Shown: positions 45,853 through 55,715, numbered from the stretch's first letter. The stretch is DNA of 64,000 bases from Clostridium algidicarnis DSM 15099 (GCF_002934235.1 NZ_PTIS01000001.1:186001-250000), one strand, 5' to 3'. Notes: generated by a model not told the origin, from the letters alone. Made by a program: numbers and translations.

Positions 45853-46941
45853 ATGGCAGAGTTAGGAAAGTCACTTAAAGACAAAGGCGAAAAAATGGCT
45901 TTAGTTAAAAAGCTTATGGAAAAGGGTAAGAAGGCTGGGTCATTAAGTTACAAAGAAATAATGGATGAACTTGATGAAATAGACTTAAATCCAGAACAGA
46001 TTGAAAAAATATACGAGGTATTAGAATCATTAGGAATAGAAATAAACGGAGATATTCAAGAGGAAGCTGCACCAGAAGAGACAACTGTTGATTTATCAGT
46101 GCCTGAAGGTGTTTCTATAGATGACCCTGTAAGAATGTATTTAAAAGAAATAGGTAAAGTGGCACTTTTAACCTCTCAAGAAGAAGTGGATTTAGCTATG
46201 AAAATAGAAGAGGGTGACCTCGTTGCTAAAAAGAAGTTAGCTGAAGCTAATCTTAGGCTTGTAGTAAGTATTGCTAAAAGATATGTAGGTAGAGGAATGA
46301 TGTTCTTAGACCTTATACAAGAAGGTAATCTAGGACTTATTAAAGCAGTAGAAAAATTTGATTATAGAAAAGGCTATAAATTTAGCACTTATGCTACATG
46401 GTGGATAAGGCAGGCAATTACTAGAGCAATTGCAGATCAAGCAAGAACTATTAGAATCCCAGTTCACATGGTAGAAACTATAAATAAATTAATAAGAGTT
46501 GAAAGACAACTACTCCAAGAACTTGGGAGATCACCTCAGCCAGAAGAAATTGCAACTATAATGGATATGCCGGTAGAAAAGGTTAGGGAGATAATGAAAA
46601 TAGCTCAAGAACCGGTATCCTTAGAAACTCCTATTGGAGAGGAAGAAGATAGTCATCTTGGAGACTTCATACCAGATGATGATGCCTTAGCTCCAGCAGA
46701 GGCGGCTGCATTTACTATGCTTAAAGAACAATTGATAAGTGTTTTAGATACATTAACTCCAAGAGAAGAAAAAGTGTTAAGACTTAGATTTGGACTTGAT
46801 GATGGTAGAGCAAGGACACTTGAAGAAGTAGGAAAAGAGTTTAATGTAACAAGAGAGAGAATAAGACAAATTGAAGCAAAGGCATTAAGAAAATTAAGAC
46901 ATCCAAGTAGAAGCAAGAAATTAAAAGATTACTTAGATTAA
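45853..46941 (+). CDS. rpoD: RNA polymerase primary sigma factor SigA
   Basis: 362 residues, the normal size for Firmicutes. The short region 1.1 is followed by region 1.2 ([18 protein letters not shown]), region 2 with [21 protein letters not shown], region 3, and region 4 with the -35-binding [22 protein letters not shown]. It directs vegetative transcription. GGGAGGG lies at the end of dnaG, so the two are coupled. A large hairpin (46972-47027) follows. Confidence 0.98.
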   Translation: MAELGKSLKDKGEKMALVKKLMEKGKKAGSLSYKEIMDELDEIDLNPEQIEKIYEVLESLGIEINGDIQEEAAPEETTVDLSVPEGVSIDDPVRMYLKEIGKVALLTSQEEVDLAMKIEEGDLVAKKKLAEANLRLVVSIAKRYVGRGMMFLDLIQEGNLGLIKAVEKFDYRKGYKFSTYATWWIRQAITRAIADQARTIRIPVHMVETINKLIRVERQLLQELGRSPQPEEIATIMDMPVEKVREIMKIAQEPVSLETPIGEEEDSHLGDFIPDDDALAPAEAAAFTMLKEQLISVLDTLTPREEKVLRLRFGLDDGRARTLEEVGKEFNVTRERIRQIEAKALRKLRHPSRSKKLKDYLD

Positions 46942-46971
46942 AATATATTTAATCTAATATCAAAGAGAGTA

Positions 46972-47027
46972 ATTTTAAAAAGTCTTTATTCAAAATATAA
47001 TAATTTTGAGTGGAGACTTTTTAAAAT
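46972..47027 (+). terminator. Large hairpin terminator after rpoD
   Basis: A perfect 14-bp stem ATTTTAAAAAGTCT (46972-46985) with AGACTTTTTAAAAT (47014-47027). Inside it a second stem pairs CAAAAT with ATTTTG. The 3' arm holds the T run. It lies between rpoD and trmK, so trmK may depend on read-through or its own start signals. Confidence 0.7.
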
Positions 47028-47056
47028 TTATGGGAAAGAAAAGAAAGGGAAAAGAT

Positions 47057-47743
47057 ATGGAATTAAGTAATAGATTAAATAAATTAATTAACCTTTGTGA
47101 TAAATGCAATACTATAGCTGATATAGGAACTGATCATGGATACATACCAATAAACCTTATAGAAAGAGATATTTGTAATTTTTCTATTGCATCTGATATA
47201 AATAGTCATCCAGTAGAAAGAGCAAAAGTTAATGTTAAGAGCTATGGACTAGAAAAGAGAATAAAATGTAAAAAAGGATCAGGATTAAACACAATAAAAG
47301 ATGAAAAAGTTCAGGGTGTTATTATAGCAGGAATGGGTGGTAACCTTATAAAAGAAATACTTATAGAAAATTTAAGCATAGTTAAAAGTCTCCAATATTT
47401 AGTTTTACAACCAACCCAAAATGCAGAAGTATTAAGAAAGTATCTTTATAATAATAATTTTGAAATTTTAGATGAAGAAATGTGCATAGATGAAGGTATT
47501 TATTATGAGTTTTTTAAGATAAGATATGGTGGTAATGGATTTAGAACTAATGAAGATATATATTATACTGTGAGTCCTTTACTCATAGATAAAAATCATC
47601 CATTAATAAAAGATTATATTATATCTAAAATACAAGAATTAGAAAAGATATTATTATATTTAAATGGTAATACTTCAAATGCAATTGCTAGAAAATTATT
47701 TTTAGAAGATTTTAAAATTAAATTAGAAAGGTTGTTAGTTTAA
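47057..47743 (+). CDS. trmK: tRNA (adenine22-N1)-methyltransferase TrmK
   Basis: 228 residues from the ATG at 47057 (AAAGGGA upstream); an earlier in-frame start would add 17 residues from inside the terminator region. It methylates N1 of A22 in tRNA. The Rossmann domain has IADIGTDHGYIPINL (SAM motif I) and VIIAGMGGNLIKEIL, typical of the family; a coiled helical C-terminal region follows. It is placed between rpoD and nif3, as in B. subtilis (sigA-yqfN-yqfO). Confidence 0.93.
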   Translation: MELSNRLNKLINLCDKCNTIADIGTDHGYIPINLIERDICNFSIASDINSHPVERAKVNVKSYGLEKRIKCKKGSGLNTIKDEKVQGVIIAGMGGNLIKEILIENLSIVKSLQYLVLQPTQNAEVLRKYLYNNNFEILDEEMCIDEGIYYEFFKIRYGGNGFRTNEDIYYTVSPLLIDKNHPLIKDYIISKIQELEKILLYLNGNTSNAIARKLFLEDFKIKLERLLV

Positions 47744-47745
47744 TT

Positions 47746-48552
47746 ATGATAGTTCAAGATATTGTAGATTACATGGAAGGCATAGCTCCGATTGAATTAA
47801 AGGAATCTTATGATAATGTAGGTCTTATGATAGGCAATAAAAAGGATCAAGTTAAATCTATTTTATTTTGTTTAGATTGTAACTTAGAAGTTATAAATGA
47901 AGCTAAGTTAAAGTGTGTAGATATGATAATATCACATCATCCTTTACTTTTTAAAAAGCCATCATCTATAACCACAGAAACACTTCAAGGAAAAAAGATT
48001 ATTGAACTTATAAAAGCTGATATAAATCTTTATAGTAGTCATACAAATTTAGACTCAGTAAAGAATGGAATGAATGATACAATGATACAATTATTAGATT
48101 TAAACATAAAAGATGCATATATAATGGACAAATCTAGTTCAAGTATAGAAAAGGCAGGTATAGGACGAATAATAGAACTTACAACATGGATTACTGCAAA
48201 GGAACTATGTTATACAGTCAAAGAAAAGTTTCAGTTAAAAAACATAAGATTTGTTGGGGACTTAAATAATAAAATAACCAAGATAGCATTAATAAATGGC
48301 AGCGGACAGGACTATTTTGAGTTAGCTAGAAATCTAGGGGCACAGTGTATAATTACTGGTGATACAACATATCATTTTGTTAGTGACTATAAGGAGATGG
48401 GGTTATTTATAATAGATGTGGGACATTTTAGTTGCGAACAGCCATTATTTAAAATTATTTCTAAAAATATAGAAGATTATATAAATTTAAAGGATCCAAC
48501 CGTGAAAGTGTTTTTCTCGGAGGTTGAAAAAGAACCTTATGAAATATTTTAA
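47746..48552 (+). CDS. Nif3-like dinuclear metal centre protein
   Basis: 268 residues, hexameric family with a two-metal site: ISHHPLLF (two His), YSSHTNLDS (His, Asp), and the C-terminal DVGHFSCEQ. The YqfO insertion domain of B. subtilis is missing here, so this is the short form. Reported roles include GTP cyclohydrolase-like activity, but function is not settled. It follows trmK by two bases with only a weak site, so translational coupling is likely. The rnpB promoter lies directly after its stop. Confidence 0.9.
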   Translation: MIVQDIVDYMEGIAPIELKESYDNVGLMIGNKKDQVKSILFCLDCNLEVINEAKLKCVDMIISHHPLLFKKPSSITTETLQGKKIIELIKADINLYSSHTNLDSVKNGMNDTMIQLLDLNIKDAYIMDKSSSSIEKAGIGRIIELTTWITAKELCYTVKEKFQLKNIRFVGDLNNKITKIALINGSGQDYFELARNLGAQCIITGDTTYHFVSDYKEMGLFIIDVGHFSCEQPLFKIISKNIEDYINLKDPTVKVFFSEVEKEPYEIF

Positions 48553-48572
48553 ATGATTTTTAAAAAAATGCT

Positions 48573-48601
48573 TTGATTTTCTTTGAGTAATGTGTTAATA
48601 T
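48573..48601 (+). promoter_or_regulatory. Promoter of the RNase P RNA gene
   Basis: TTGATT (48573-48578), 17 bases, TAATAT (48596-48601). The RNA 5' end inferred from base pairing (48609) lies eight bases further, as expected for the start point. Confidence 0.75.
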
Positions 48602-48608
48602 TGTCTTT

Positions 48609-48977
48609 GCAAGTAAACCAAGCAATCGCTGCTGAGAATTTCTCAGGAGAGGAAAGTCCGAGCTCCATAGAGCAGGGTGCTGGGTAACTCCCAGTAGAGG
48701 TGACTCTAAGGATAGTGCAACAGAGAGATACCGCCAGAATCATCGTAAGATGACGAGTTAGTCTTTGACTACTGGCAAGGATGGAAAGGTGAGGTAAGAG
48801 CTCACCAGCGCATTGGCGACTTTGCGGCTATGTAAACCCCATCTGGAGCAAGACCGAATAGGAAGGTAAATGGAACTGCTCGTTCTGCCTTCGGGTGCGT
48901 CGCTGGAGCCTATTGGTAACAATGGGCCTAGATAGATGATTGCTTAATACAGAACTCGGCTTACAGGTTTGTCTCGC
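48609..48977 (+). ncRNA. rnpB: RNase P RNA, bacterial type A
   Basis: The catalytic RNA that removes tRNA 5' leaders. Conserved segments are seen in order: AGAGGAAAGTCCGAGCTCC (CR I, about 48649), GGGTAACTCCCAG, ACAGAGAGATACCGCC, GGAAAGGTGAGGTAAGAGCTCACC, the AAACCCC segment, GAGCAAGACCGAATAGG, and near the 3' end GATTGCTTAATACAGAACTCGGCTTA. The first P2 strand AGCAATC (48621) pairs with GATTGCT (48938), and AAACC near 48615 with GGTTT at 48966, which sets the ends to within several bases. The presence of the GACC-type element and P-helix order fit type A. A terminator follows. Confidence 0.96.
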
Positions 48978-48983
48978 ATACTT

Positions 48984-49015
48984 ATAACACTCGATTTTGT
49001 TGAGTGTTATTTTTA
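48984..49015 (+). terminator. Intrinsic terminator of rnpB
   Basis: ATAACACTC (48984-48992) and GAGTGTTAT (49002-49010) with a 9-base loop, then TTTTTA. Confidence 0.85.
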
Positions 49016-49044
49016 TATATAAGTATAAATAAGGAGGTATCATT

Positions 49045-49569
49045 TTGATATTATCAGGAAAAGAAATTCAAAATAAAATTGGAAAAGAAATATTTATAGA
49101 GCCTTTTAATAAATCCCAAATTAACCCTAATAGTTATAATCTAAAACTTCATAACGAACTTTTGGTTTATGATAACCATATATTAGATATGAAAAAAGAA
49201 AACAAAGCAAAAAAGATTATTATACCTAATGAGGGGATTTTATTAGAGCCTAATAAGCTTTATCTTGGTAGGACCTTAGAGTATACTAAAACTCAAAATT
49301 ATGTTCCCATGCTAGAAGGAAGATCTTCTGTAGGTAGACTTGGTTTGTTTGTTCATATAACAGCAGGATTTGGAGATGTGGGATTTAGTGGATATTGGAC
49401 ACTTGAAATGTTTTGTATTCAACCTATTAGAATTTATGCTGGAGTGGAAATATGTCAGATATATTACCATAAGATTGAAGGAGACTATGATAAGTATATA
49501 AGTGGCAAGTATCAAAATAATACTGATATACAACCAAGCTTATTATTTAAGGATTTTAAGGAAGAATAA
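49045..49569 (+). CDS. dcd: dCTP deaminase
   Basis: 174 residues from a TTG with AAGGAGGT six bases upstream. It converts dCTP to dUTP (or dUMP in the bifunctional type). The nucleotide segment is EGRSSVGRLGLFVHITAGFGD and the catalytic Glu lies in YWTLEM; the final part reads VEICQIYYHKIEGDYD...YQNNTDIQPS. The sequence alone does not decide between the mono- and bifunctional forms. It stands between the rnpB terminator and a bidirectional terminator. Confidence 0.93.
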   Translation: MILSGKEIQNKIGKEIFIEPFNKSQINPNSYNLKLHNELLVYDNHILDMKKENKAKKIIIPNEGILLEPNKLYLGRTLEYTKTQNYVPMLEGRSSVGRLGLFVHITAGFGDVGFSGYWTLEMFCIQPIRIYAGVEICQIYYHKIEGDYDKYISGKYQNNTDIQPSLLFKDFKEE

Positions 49570-49575
49570 ATAGTA

Positions 49576-49608
49576 AAAACACCTAGACTATAAGTGTCTA
49601 GGTGTTTT
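49576..49608. terminator. Bidirectional terminator between dcd and the PBP gene
   Basis: AAAACACCTAGAC (49576-49588) and GTCTAGGTGTTTT (49596-49608): a perfect 13-bp stem with a 7-base loop and A/T runs on both sides. It serves two convergent genes. Confidence 0.9.
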
Positions 49609-49611
49609 GTT

Positions 49612-52080
49612 TTAATTGTTATTAGGTTTAGTTTGTGGTGGTGTTACAGGGAGCTCTATTGGTGGAACATTTACATTGCCACTTCCAGGTTTATCAGGAA
49701 CTGGAGGAATTACCTTTTCATCTTTAATAATTTTATCAGGTTCTGGAGTTAATTTATAATCATCTAGTTCCGTAGGTTCAACCATATAAGCATCTGTAAC
49801 AGAGCCGGCATAAGCTTTGCTTATGAAAACCCTTGTTTCAATAAGGTCTTTGGGTGTATTTTCTGTAGCCCTTTTACCATTAAGTTTGTTTATCTTAACC
49901 TCTACATGGGCATCGCATAAAGAATTTGGAATGGTGCCTTCAATAAAGTAATCTTCAATTATTCTATGATTACCCCTAGGATCTTTTGAACAAAGTTCCG
50001 TGGCAAGCTTTCCAGAGTCTAAACAAACTTTTGACATTTTAAGGCCTTCTGGAATATTAATGTCTTTAACCTCTAATCCTTCATGAACCTTTTCCATAAG
50101 CTTTCGCCATAAGATTCCAGCAGTGTTACCACTTGCAGTCTCGCCATTGCCAATAGTTTTAATTTCCTTTGGTGTATCACTTCCTATCCAAACAGCTGCT
50201 GAATAGTAAGGAGTGAGTCCAGCAAACCAAAGATTTTTATTTCCTTCTGAAGTACCAGTTTTACCAGCTACAGGCATATCACTAAATTTAGCATTTCTGC
50301 CACTGTAATTTATAACTGGGCCCTTAAGCATGTCATATAATATATAAGATGCTTCAGGAGATATAACCTTTCTTTTATCAGGGGTTCTTTCTAAAATTAC
50401 TTTTCCTGTTCTATCTGTTACCTTGGTGTAAAGTATTGGTTCTGTGTATATTCCATTATTACCGAAAGTACCATAAGCAGCAGCCATATACAATGGATTA
50501 GAACCATCCTTATCTTTAGGGTCATTATCAAATTCTCCAAGGGATATAGCAGAGAGAGATTCTTGTGATCTTTTATTAAATATAAGTCCGAATTTTTTGC
50601 CGTATTCTACGCCGTTGGACTTCCCTATATTATCCTCTAACTTTAAAGCAGCAATATTAACTGAGTAAGTTAGTGCTGTTCTTAAGGTTATAGGTCCTCT
50701 AAATTGACCATCCACGTTTTTTACTACATCACCATTGCTAAAACCAAATCTTTTAAATTCTTCATCGGTTAATGGTGTGTCATTTATTAGTGAACTTGCA
50801 TTTGCGAGTTTCATGTCTATAGCTGGAGCATATACTGTTAAAGGTTTAATAGCAGATCCTGTAGGTTTTAAAAAACCTAATGAAGCTCCCCTATTATAAG
50901 ATGTAGGTGGGAGATCACCCCTACCGCCAATTATGGTTTTTACTTCACCACTTCTGTAGTCCATTATAGCAGCCCCCACTTGAGGCTGGACAACATCTAT
51001 GTCACCACTTTTAATAGTATATTCTTGTATATTTATATATTTACTAGTGTTATTTATTATATCTTGTGAGTAGTCTTGTAGATCTTTATCCATGGTAGTA
51101 TAAATTTTCAAACCACCGTAGGTAACTAGTCTTGAAACCTCTTTATCGGTATAGTTATATTGTCTTTTTAAATCAGATTTCACTCTTTTTAAAACTTCCA
51201 AAGAAAACCATTCATAATTTAATTTTTCCTCATAATTTGGTTTTTCAAATACTAGGGAACCATTATCTAAATCTTCTATAGCGGTATTATATCTTTCCTC
51301 ATCAATACTTCCCATCTCCAACATCTTTTGTAAAACAATTTTAGTTCTGTTTAGATATTTTGAGGGGTCTTTTTGTGAGGAAGGTGAAAATGGGTAGTAT
51401 ACTGATGGACTTTGATTCATACCAGCTAAGTAAGCAGATTCAATAAGGTTTAATTCTATAGCTGGTTTATTGAAGTACTGATTAGAAGCTTCTTCTACTC
51501 CATTAGCTTTTCCACCTAAAAATATAGTATTTAAATAGGCTTCTAATATTTGATCTTTATTTAACTTTTTTTCAAGTTCAATGGCTAAGTACATCTCTTG
51601 AACTTTTCTCTTTATTGAAACTTTAGGAGTTAAAAGCGTATTTTTAAGAAGTTGTTGTGTTATGGTAGATGCTCCATGAAGGCCAGATTTACCAGTTATT
51701 TTATTCTTTACATCTATATACACGGCACCAAATACTCTTTTAACATCTATTCCATGATGTTGTCTAAAACGTTCATCCTCTATGCTTATAAAAGCATTTT
51801 GAAGATCTATTGGCATTTTATCAATGGTAATAACTGTTCGTTTTTCATCTGTTGGAACGTTATCCATGTAACTTTCTTTATTATCATACATTACTGAGAC
51901 TTCATTTAATAATAATAATTCGTTTATATTCAGTTCTGGAGCTGATTTAATCATAGAATATCCAATTCCTAAAAGAGTAGCTCCTGAAAATAAACATATG
52001 AATAAAAAGGTTAACAGTATATTTCTTAATATATGCTTACTCTTTTTATCTTTTTTTGTTTTATTTTTATGCTGAACCAT
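49612..52080 (-). CDS. Class A penicillin-binding protein 1A
   Basis: 822 residues. A basic head and one membrane helix (about 18-40) anchor the protein. The glycosyltransferase (GT51) domain has Glu101 in SIEDERFRQHHG, and the chain continues with STITQQLLKN. The transpeptidase domain has Ser409-x-x-Lys412 (SAIK), Ser473-Val-Asn475, and Lys607-Thr-Gly-Thr. A cysteine-containing region and a Pro-rich tail (VPPIELPVTPPQTKPNNN) end the protein. It polymerises and cross-links peptidoglycan outside the membrane. AGGAGG lies upstream on the minus strand. Monocistronic, divergent from yunB. Confidence 0.95.
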   Translation of the reverse strand: MVQHKNKTKKDKKSKHILRNILLTFLFICLFSGATLLGIGYSMIKSAPELNINELLLLNEVSVMYDNKESYMDNVPTDEKRTVITIDKMPIDLQNAFISIEDERFRQHHGIDVKRVFGAVYIDVKNKITGKSGLHGASTITQQLLKNTLLTPKVSIKRKVQEMYLAIELEKKLNKDQILEAYLNTIFLGGKANGVEEASNQYFNKPAIELNLIESAYLAGMNQSPSVYYPFSPSSQKDPSKYLNRTKIVLQKMLEMGSIDEERYNTAIEDLDNGSLVFEKPNYEEKLNYEWFSLEVLKRVKSDLKRQYNYTDKEVSRLVTYGGLKIYTTMDKDLQDYSQDIINNTSKYINIQEYTIKSGDIDVVQPQVGAAIMDYRSGEVKTIIGGRGDLPPTSYNRGASLGFLKPTGSAIKPLTVYAPAIDMKLANASSLINDTPLTDEEFKRFGFSNGDVVKNVDGQFRGPITLRTALTYSVNIAALKLEDNIGKSNGVEYGKKFGLIFNKRSQESLSAISLGEFDNDPKDKDGSNPLYMAAAYGTFGNNGIYTEPILYTKVTDRTGKVILERTPDKRKVISPEASYILYDMLKGPVINYSGRNAKFSDMPVAGKTGTSEGNKNLWFAGLTPYYSAAVWIGSDTPKEIKTIGNGETASGNTAGILWRKLMEKVHEGLEVKDINIPEGLKMSKVCLDSGKLATELCSKDPRGNHRIIEDYFIEGTIPNSLCDAHVEVKINKLNGKRATENTPKDLIETRVFISKAYAGSVTDAYMVEPTELDDYKLTPEPDKIIKDEKVIPPVPDKPGSGNVNVPPIELPVTPPQTKPNNN

Positions 52081-52207
52081 AAGTTCCTCCTATCTTCTAT
52101 CTAAAACTAACTTTATTTAAATTGGTCAGATTTAAAATATTATACCATATTATATCATATTATAAAATGATTAGATTATAAAAACTTTTTTTACTGGAGG
52201 ATATAAA

Positions 52208-52843
52208 ATGAAGACAAAAAAGCTCCCGATTTTAAAAGTATTATTTTTCTTATGTATTATTCTTTTTATAGCTATAATATCCTTATATTTTATAGAAAAA
52301 AGTATAGGTAATAAGGCAGTATATGTAGCTAACGCGGAAGTGCGTATTAGGGTTAATGAAATTATAAATGAAAATATATTAAAGGAATATTCTAAGGAAT
52401 TTGATTACAATGATATTATAAGTATAGAAAAAGATAATCAAGGCGATATTGTGATGCTTAGGGCGGATACAATAAAACTTAATTACTTATCTATTAATGT
52501 AGCTATGAAATGTCAAAAGGACATAAAAGATCTTGGTGAGGTAGGTATAAAAATACCTATTGGGTATGTATTTAATAATAATATAATATCAAATCTAGGA
52601 CCTGATATTAATATAAAAATGCGGACTATTGGAGATACTAAAGTTAGTTATAGCTCTATTTTTGAAAGTGCAGGGATAAATCAAACTAGGCATAAAATAT
52701 ATGTGCAAGTTGTAAGTAATATTAGAGTGGTAATACCATTTAATAGTTCTGATATAGAGGTAGTTTGTGAAATGCCTGTAAGTGAAACAATAATAGTTGG
52801 AAAGGTTCCAAGAACTTCAGTAGATTTAGACTTAGTACATTAA
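52208..52843 (+). CDS. yunB: Sporulation protein YunB
   Basis: 211 residues with an N-terminal membrane anchor at about 10-32 and an extracytoplasmic domain. Family segments are AEVRIRVNEIINENI, LGEVGIKIPIGYVFNN and NIRVVIPFNSSDIEVVCEMPVSETIIVGKVPRTSVDL. In B. subtilis yunB is transcribed by sigma E and is needed for efficient sporulation; the mechanism is not known. TGGAGG lies upstream. Confidence 0.92.
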   Translation: MKTKKLPILKVLFFLCIILFIAIISLYFIEKSIGNKAVYVANAEVRIRVNEIINENILKEYSKEFDYNDIISIEKDNQGDIVMLRADTIKLNYLSINVAMKCQKDIKDLGEVGIKIPIGYVFNNNIISNLGPDINIKMRTIGDTKVSYSSIFESAGINQTRHKIYVQVVSNIRVVIPFNSSDIEVVCEMPVSETIIVGKVPRTSVDLDLVH

Positions 52844-52897
52844 TAACAAGTATAAAATATTATTAAATATAAGTTGCACGAAGATGTTAATGTAATT

Positions 52898-52940
52898 AAA
52901 TAAGTCTGACACAATATAAAATATAGTGCCAGACTTATTT
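52898..52940. terminator. Bidirectional terminator between yunB and hpt
   Basis: AAATAAGTCTG (52898-52908) and CAGACTTATTT (52930-52940), with extra partial pairing of the inner CAC/GTG, around an AT loop; convergent genes on both sides. Confidence 0.8.
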
Positions 52941-52957
52941 AATAGGTAGATTTAATA

Positions 52958-53479
52958 TTATTCCCAGTTGAAAACGTAAGGTATATTTCTATAATAGTCA
53001 CCATAATTAAGCCCATAACCAACTACGAATACATCTTCTATTTCAAAACAACAAAAATCAGGCTTTATGTCTACGCTTCTTCTTTCTGGCTTGTCTAAAA
53101 GAACACAACATTTAACACTAGATGCACCTAAAGATTTAACGTGATTTTTAACAAATTCCATAGTGATACCACTGTCTACAATATCATCTACTATTAAGAC
53201 ATCATATCCCTGTATGTTGTCTGGAATATCATTAACAACTTTAACTAAACCAGAGCTTTCTTCACCATGTCCATAACTAGAAGTAGTCATAAATTCTATT
53301 TTAGTAGGCACAGTAATACTTCTTACAAGATCTGCTGTAAAAATAAAACTACCTCTTAATAAAGATAGCACATATAAGTTTTTCCCTTTATAATATTCTG
53401 AAAGACTCTTGCCAACCTCAATTATCCTATTAGATATTTCCTTTTCACTTATTAGTATGTTACGACTTTTTTCTTCCAT
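52958..53479 (-). CDS. hpt: Hypoxanthine phosphoribosyltransferase
   Basis: 173 residues. It makes IMP (and usually GMP) from hypoxanthine or guanine and PRPP. The PRPP-binding loop is VLIVDDIVDSGITM; the N-terminal LLRGSFIFTADLVR and the C-terminal VFVVGYGLNYGDYYRNIPYV are typical. On the minus strand GGAGG precedes the ATG. Here it is a single gene, separated from tilS and ftsH, its neighbours in many Firmicutes. Confidence 0.95.
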   Translation of the reverse strand: MEEKSRNILISEKEISNRIIEVGKSLSEYYKGKNLYVLSLLRGSFIFTADLVRSITVPTKIEFMTTSSYGHGEESSGLVKVVNDIPDNIQGYDVLIVDDIVDSGITMEFVKNHVKSLGASSVKCCVLLDKPERRSVDIKPDFCCFEIEDVFVVGYGLNYGDYYRNIPYVFNWE

Positions 53480-53860
53480 TGCTATCCTCCATATATGATA
53501 TTTTCAAAAAAAATTATATAATTAATATACCTTTTAAAAGTACCAATTTCAAGACTTTTTATTTAGGATTATAAATCTAACAGATAAATTCAAAAGAATT
53601 ATTTTAAATAGAATATCCTATTTAAGAAAAATATATACACTAAATTAGTATTTTTTTAATATTAATTATAGCTTACTTTAAAGGGTAATCATTGTCTAGT
53701 CTATTTACAACCATGTTTTTATGGTATAAAATTATATGAAAGTTGAAAAGTATAATGTAATTGAATTTAAACAATATATTTTAGTTTTCGAAGCAGGCGT
53801 ATTTTATAGGAAAATTTTTTAAAATGAAAAGTTGAAATAGTTATAAAAGGAGTGAAAATT
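53480..53860. promoter_or_regulatory. Divergent intergenic region between hpt and hflX
   Basis: About 380 AT-rich bases without a gene. A good vegetative promoter for hflX is visible: TTTACA (53704-53709), 17 bases, TAAAAT (53727-53732), leaving a leader of about 120 bases. I see no convincing riboswitch or hairpin in the leader. A promoter for hpt must lie in the left part, but the run of A and T there does not allow a definite choice. Confidence 0.5.
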
Positions 53861-55654
53861 ATGATATATGGAAGTATAGATGGTGTAAAAAAGAATATAA
53901 TAGATAATTTAGAAGATATAAGTGAAATGACTTTGCCAAAGTATATGTTATTTACTGAAGAAATTTTAAATGTTTTAGTAGATAGTAGCTCTCGGCTCGG
54001 AAGAGAAATAAGTGTTGCTATAGATAGAAAAGGTAAGGTAGTAGGGGTTGCTATAGGAGATAGTAGCACTGTAGAAATACCCATGATTAATATAAAAGAA
54101 AAGAAGCTTTCAGGAGTTAGGATAATACATACTCATCCCAATGGAAATTCAAGATTATCTGCAATTGATAACTCAGCTTTACTTAAATTAAAACTGGACT
54201 CTATAGTTGCCATAGGTGTTTTAAATGAAAAACTTACGGATATAAGTGTTGGATTTTGTGATGTTAAAGATAACCTATTGGTACCAGAAATTATGGAAGG
54301 ATTAACTTTAAAAGAAAGTTTAGATTTTGATTTTATAAATAAGGTGAAAAGTATTGAAAATATAATAGAAAGTAATGAAATAGAAGAGGATAACGGGGAA
54401 AAGGCAATTATAGTTGGATCTGATACAGAAGAGAGCTTAGACGAACTAGGTCAACTAGCAAAAGCTTGTGATATTCCTGTGCTTTTTAGTGTGTTTCAAA
54501 ATAGAAGTAAGATAGATCCAACCTATTACATTGGAAAAGGTAAGGTGGAAGAGATATCCCTATTAAGGCAAGGGTTAAGAGCTAATGTAATAATATTTGA
54601 TGATGAGCTTTCAGGATCCCAAGTAAGAAATCTTGAAGAAGCTATTGGATGTAAGGTAATAGACAGAACTACATTAATATTAGAAATATTTGCAACAAGA
54701 GCTAAAACGAAGGAAGCGAAAATACAGGTAGAACTTGCCCAATTGAAATATAGGCTTTCAAGGCTTACAGGTCTTGGTGCTATACTTTCAAGAACAGGTG
54801 GTGGAATAGGAACAAGGGGACCTGGAGAAAAGAAATTAGAAACAGATAGAAGACATATAAGAGAAACAGTATATGATTTAACAGCAGAACTTTCTAAAAT
54901 TAAGAAGACTAGAGAAACTCAAAGAGAAAAAAGAAACAAACAAAACATACCACAAATATCCTTAGTAGGGTACACTAACTCAGGAAAGTCTACATTAAGA
55001 AATGCCTTATATGATATGGCAATGCCAAAAGATTCTATTGAAAAATCAAAGGTTTTTGAAGCAGATATGTTATTTGCAACATTAGATACTACAACAAGAG
55101 CTATTAATCTTTTAGATAATAGATTAATTACTCTAACTGATACTGTAGGATTTGTTAGAAAGTTACCTCATGAATTGGTAGAAGCATTTAAATCTACTTT
55201 GGAAGAGGTTATTTATTCTGAAGTTTTAATACATGTAGTAGATTCATCAGCAGAGTATGTTAATGAACAAATACAGGCAGTAGAAGAAGTATTAAGTGAA
55301 CTAGGTGTAAAAGATAAATCTATGATACTTGCATTAAATAAAATAGATAATATAAGCAATGAAGAACTAGAAGATTTAATTAATATGTATAAGGGAAAGT
55401 ATGAAATTGTTTCAATATCAGCTAAAGAAAATATAAACCTTGAGTTGTTACTAGAAACTATTGCAAACAAATTACCTAACAAGTTAAAGAAGGTGGAATA
55501 TGTAATACCCTATAGTGAACAATCTGTAGTAGCATACTTACACAGAAATGCAAAAATAATAGAATCTACTTATGAAGATGAAGGAACATATATAAAAGCA
55601 GAAGTTGATGATGAAATTTACAATAAGTGTAGACAATTCATTAAAGAAAATTAA
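53861..55654 (+). CDS. hflX: Ribosome-associated GTPase HflX with JAMM-like N-terminal domain
   Basis: 597 residues from the ATG at 53861 (AGGAG eight bases upstream), against about 420-430 for common HflX. The C-terminal 420 residues are HflX: the GTP-bdg_N domain (QNRSKIDPTYYIGKGKVEEI), the middle coiled region (LSRTGGGIGTRGPGEKKLETDRR) and a G domain with GYTNSGKST (370-378), DTVGF and NKID. The first about 170 residues are an extra domain. It contains His90-Thr-His92-Pro, then Ser100 and Asp103: an exact HxHx7SxxD motif, with a candidate Glu49 in GREISVAID, as in JAMM/RadC metalloproteases. HflX splits stalled ribosomes; the extra domain's role is unknown. Confidence 0.9.
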   Translation: MIYGSIDGVKKNIIDNLEDISEMTLPKYMLFTEEILNVLVDSSSRLGREISVAIDRKGKVVGVAIGDSSTVEIPMINIKEKKLSGVRIIHTHPNGNSRLSAIDNSALLKLKLDSIVAIGVLNEKLTDISVGFCDVKDNLLVPEIMEGLTLKESLDFDFINKVKSIENIIESNEIEEDNGEKAIIVGSDTEESLDELGQLAKACDIPVLFSVFQNRSKIDPTYYIGKGKVEEISLLRQGLRANVIIFDDELSGSQVRNLEEAIGCKVIDRTTLILEIFATRAKTKEAKIQVELAQLKYRLSRLTGLGAILSRTGGGIGTRGPGEKKLETDRRHIRETVYDLTAELSKIKKTRETQREKRNKQNIPQISLVGYTNSGKSTLRNALYDMAMPKDSIEKSKVFEADMLFATLDTTTRAINLLDNRLITLTDTVGFVRKLPHELVEAFKSTLEEVIYSEVLIHVVDSSAEYVNEQIQAVEEVLSELGVKDKSMILALNKIDNISNEELEDLINMYKGKYEIVSISAKENINLELLLETIANKLPNKLKKVEYVIPYSEQSVVAYLHRNAKIIESTYEDEGTYIKAEVDDEIYNKCRQFIKEN

Positions 55655-55715
55655 TATTTATAATTGAATGGTATTTATATTAAATATAGATAATTATAAA
55701 AGGGGAAGAGAAGAA

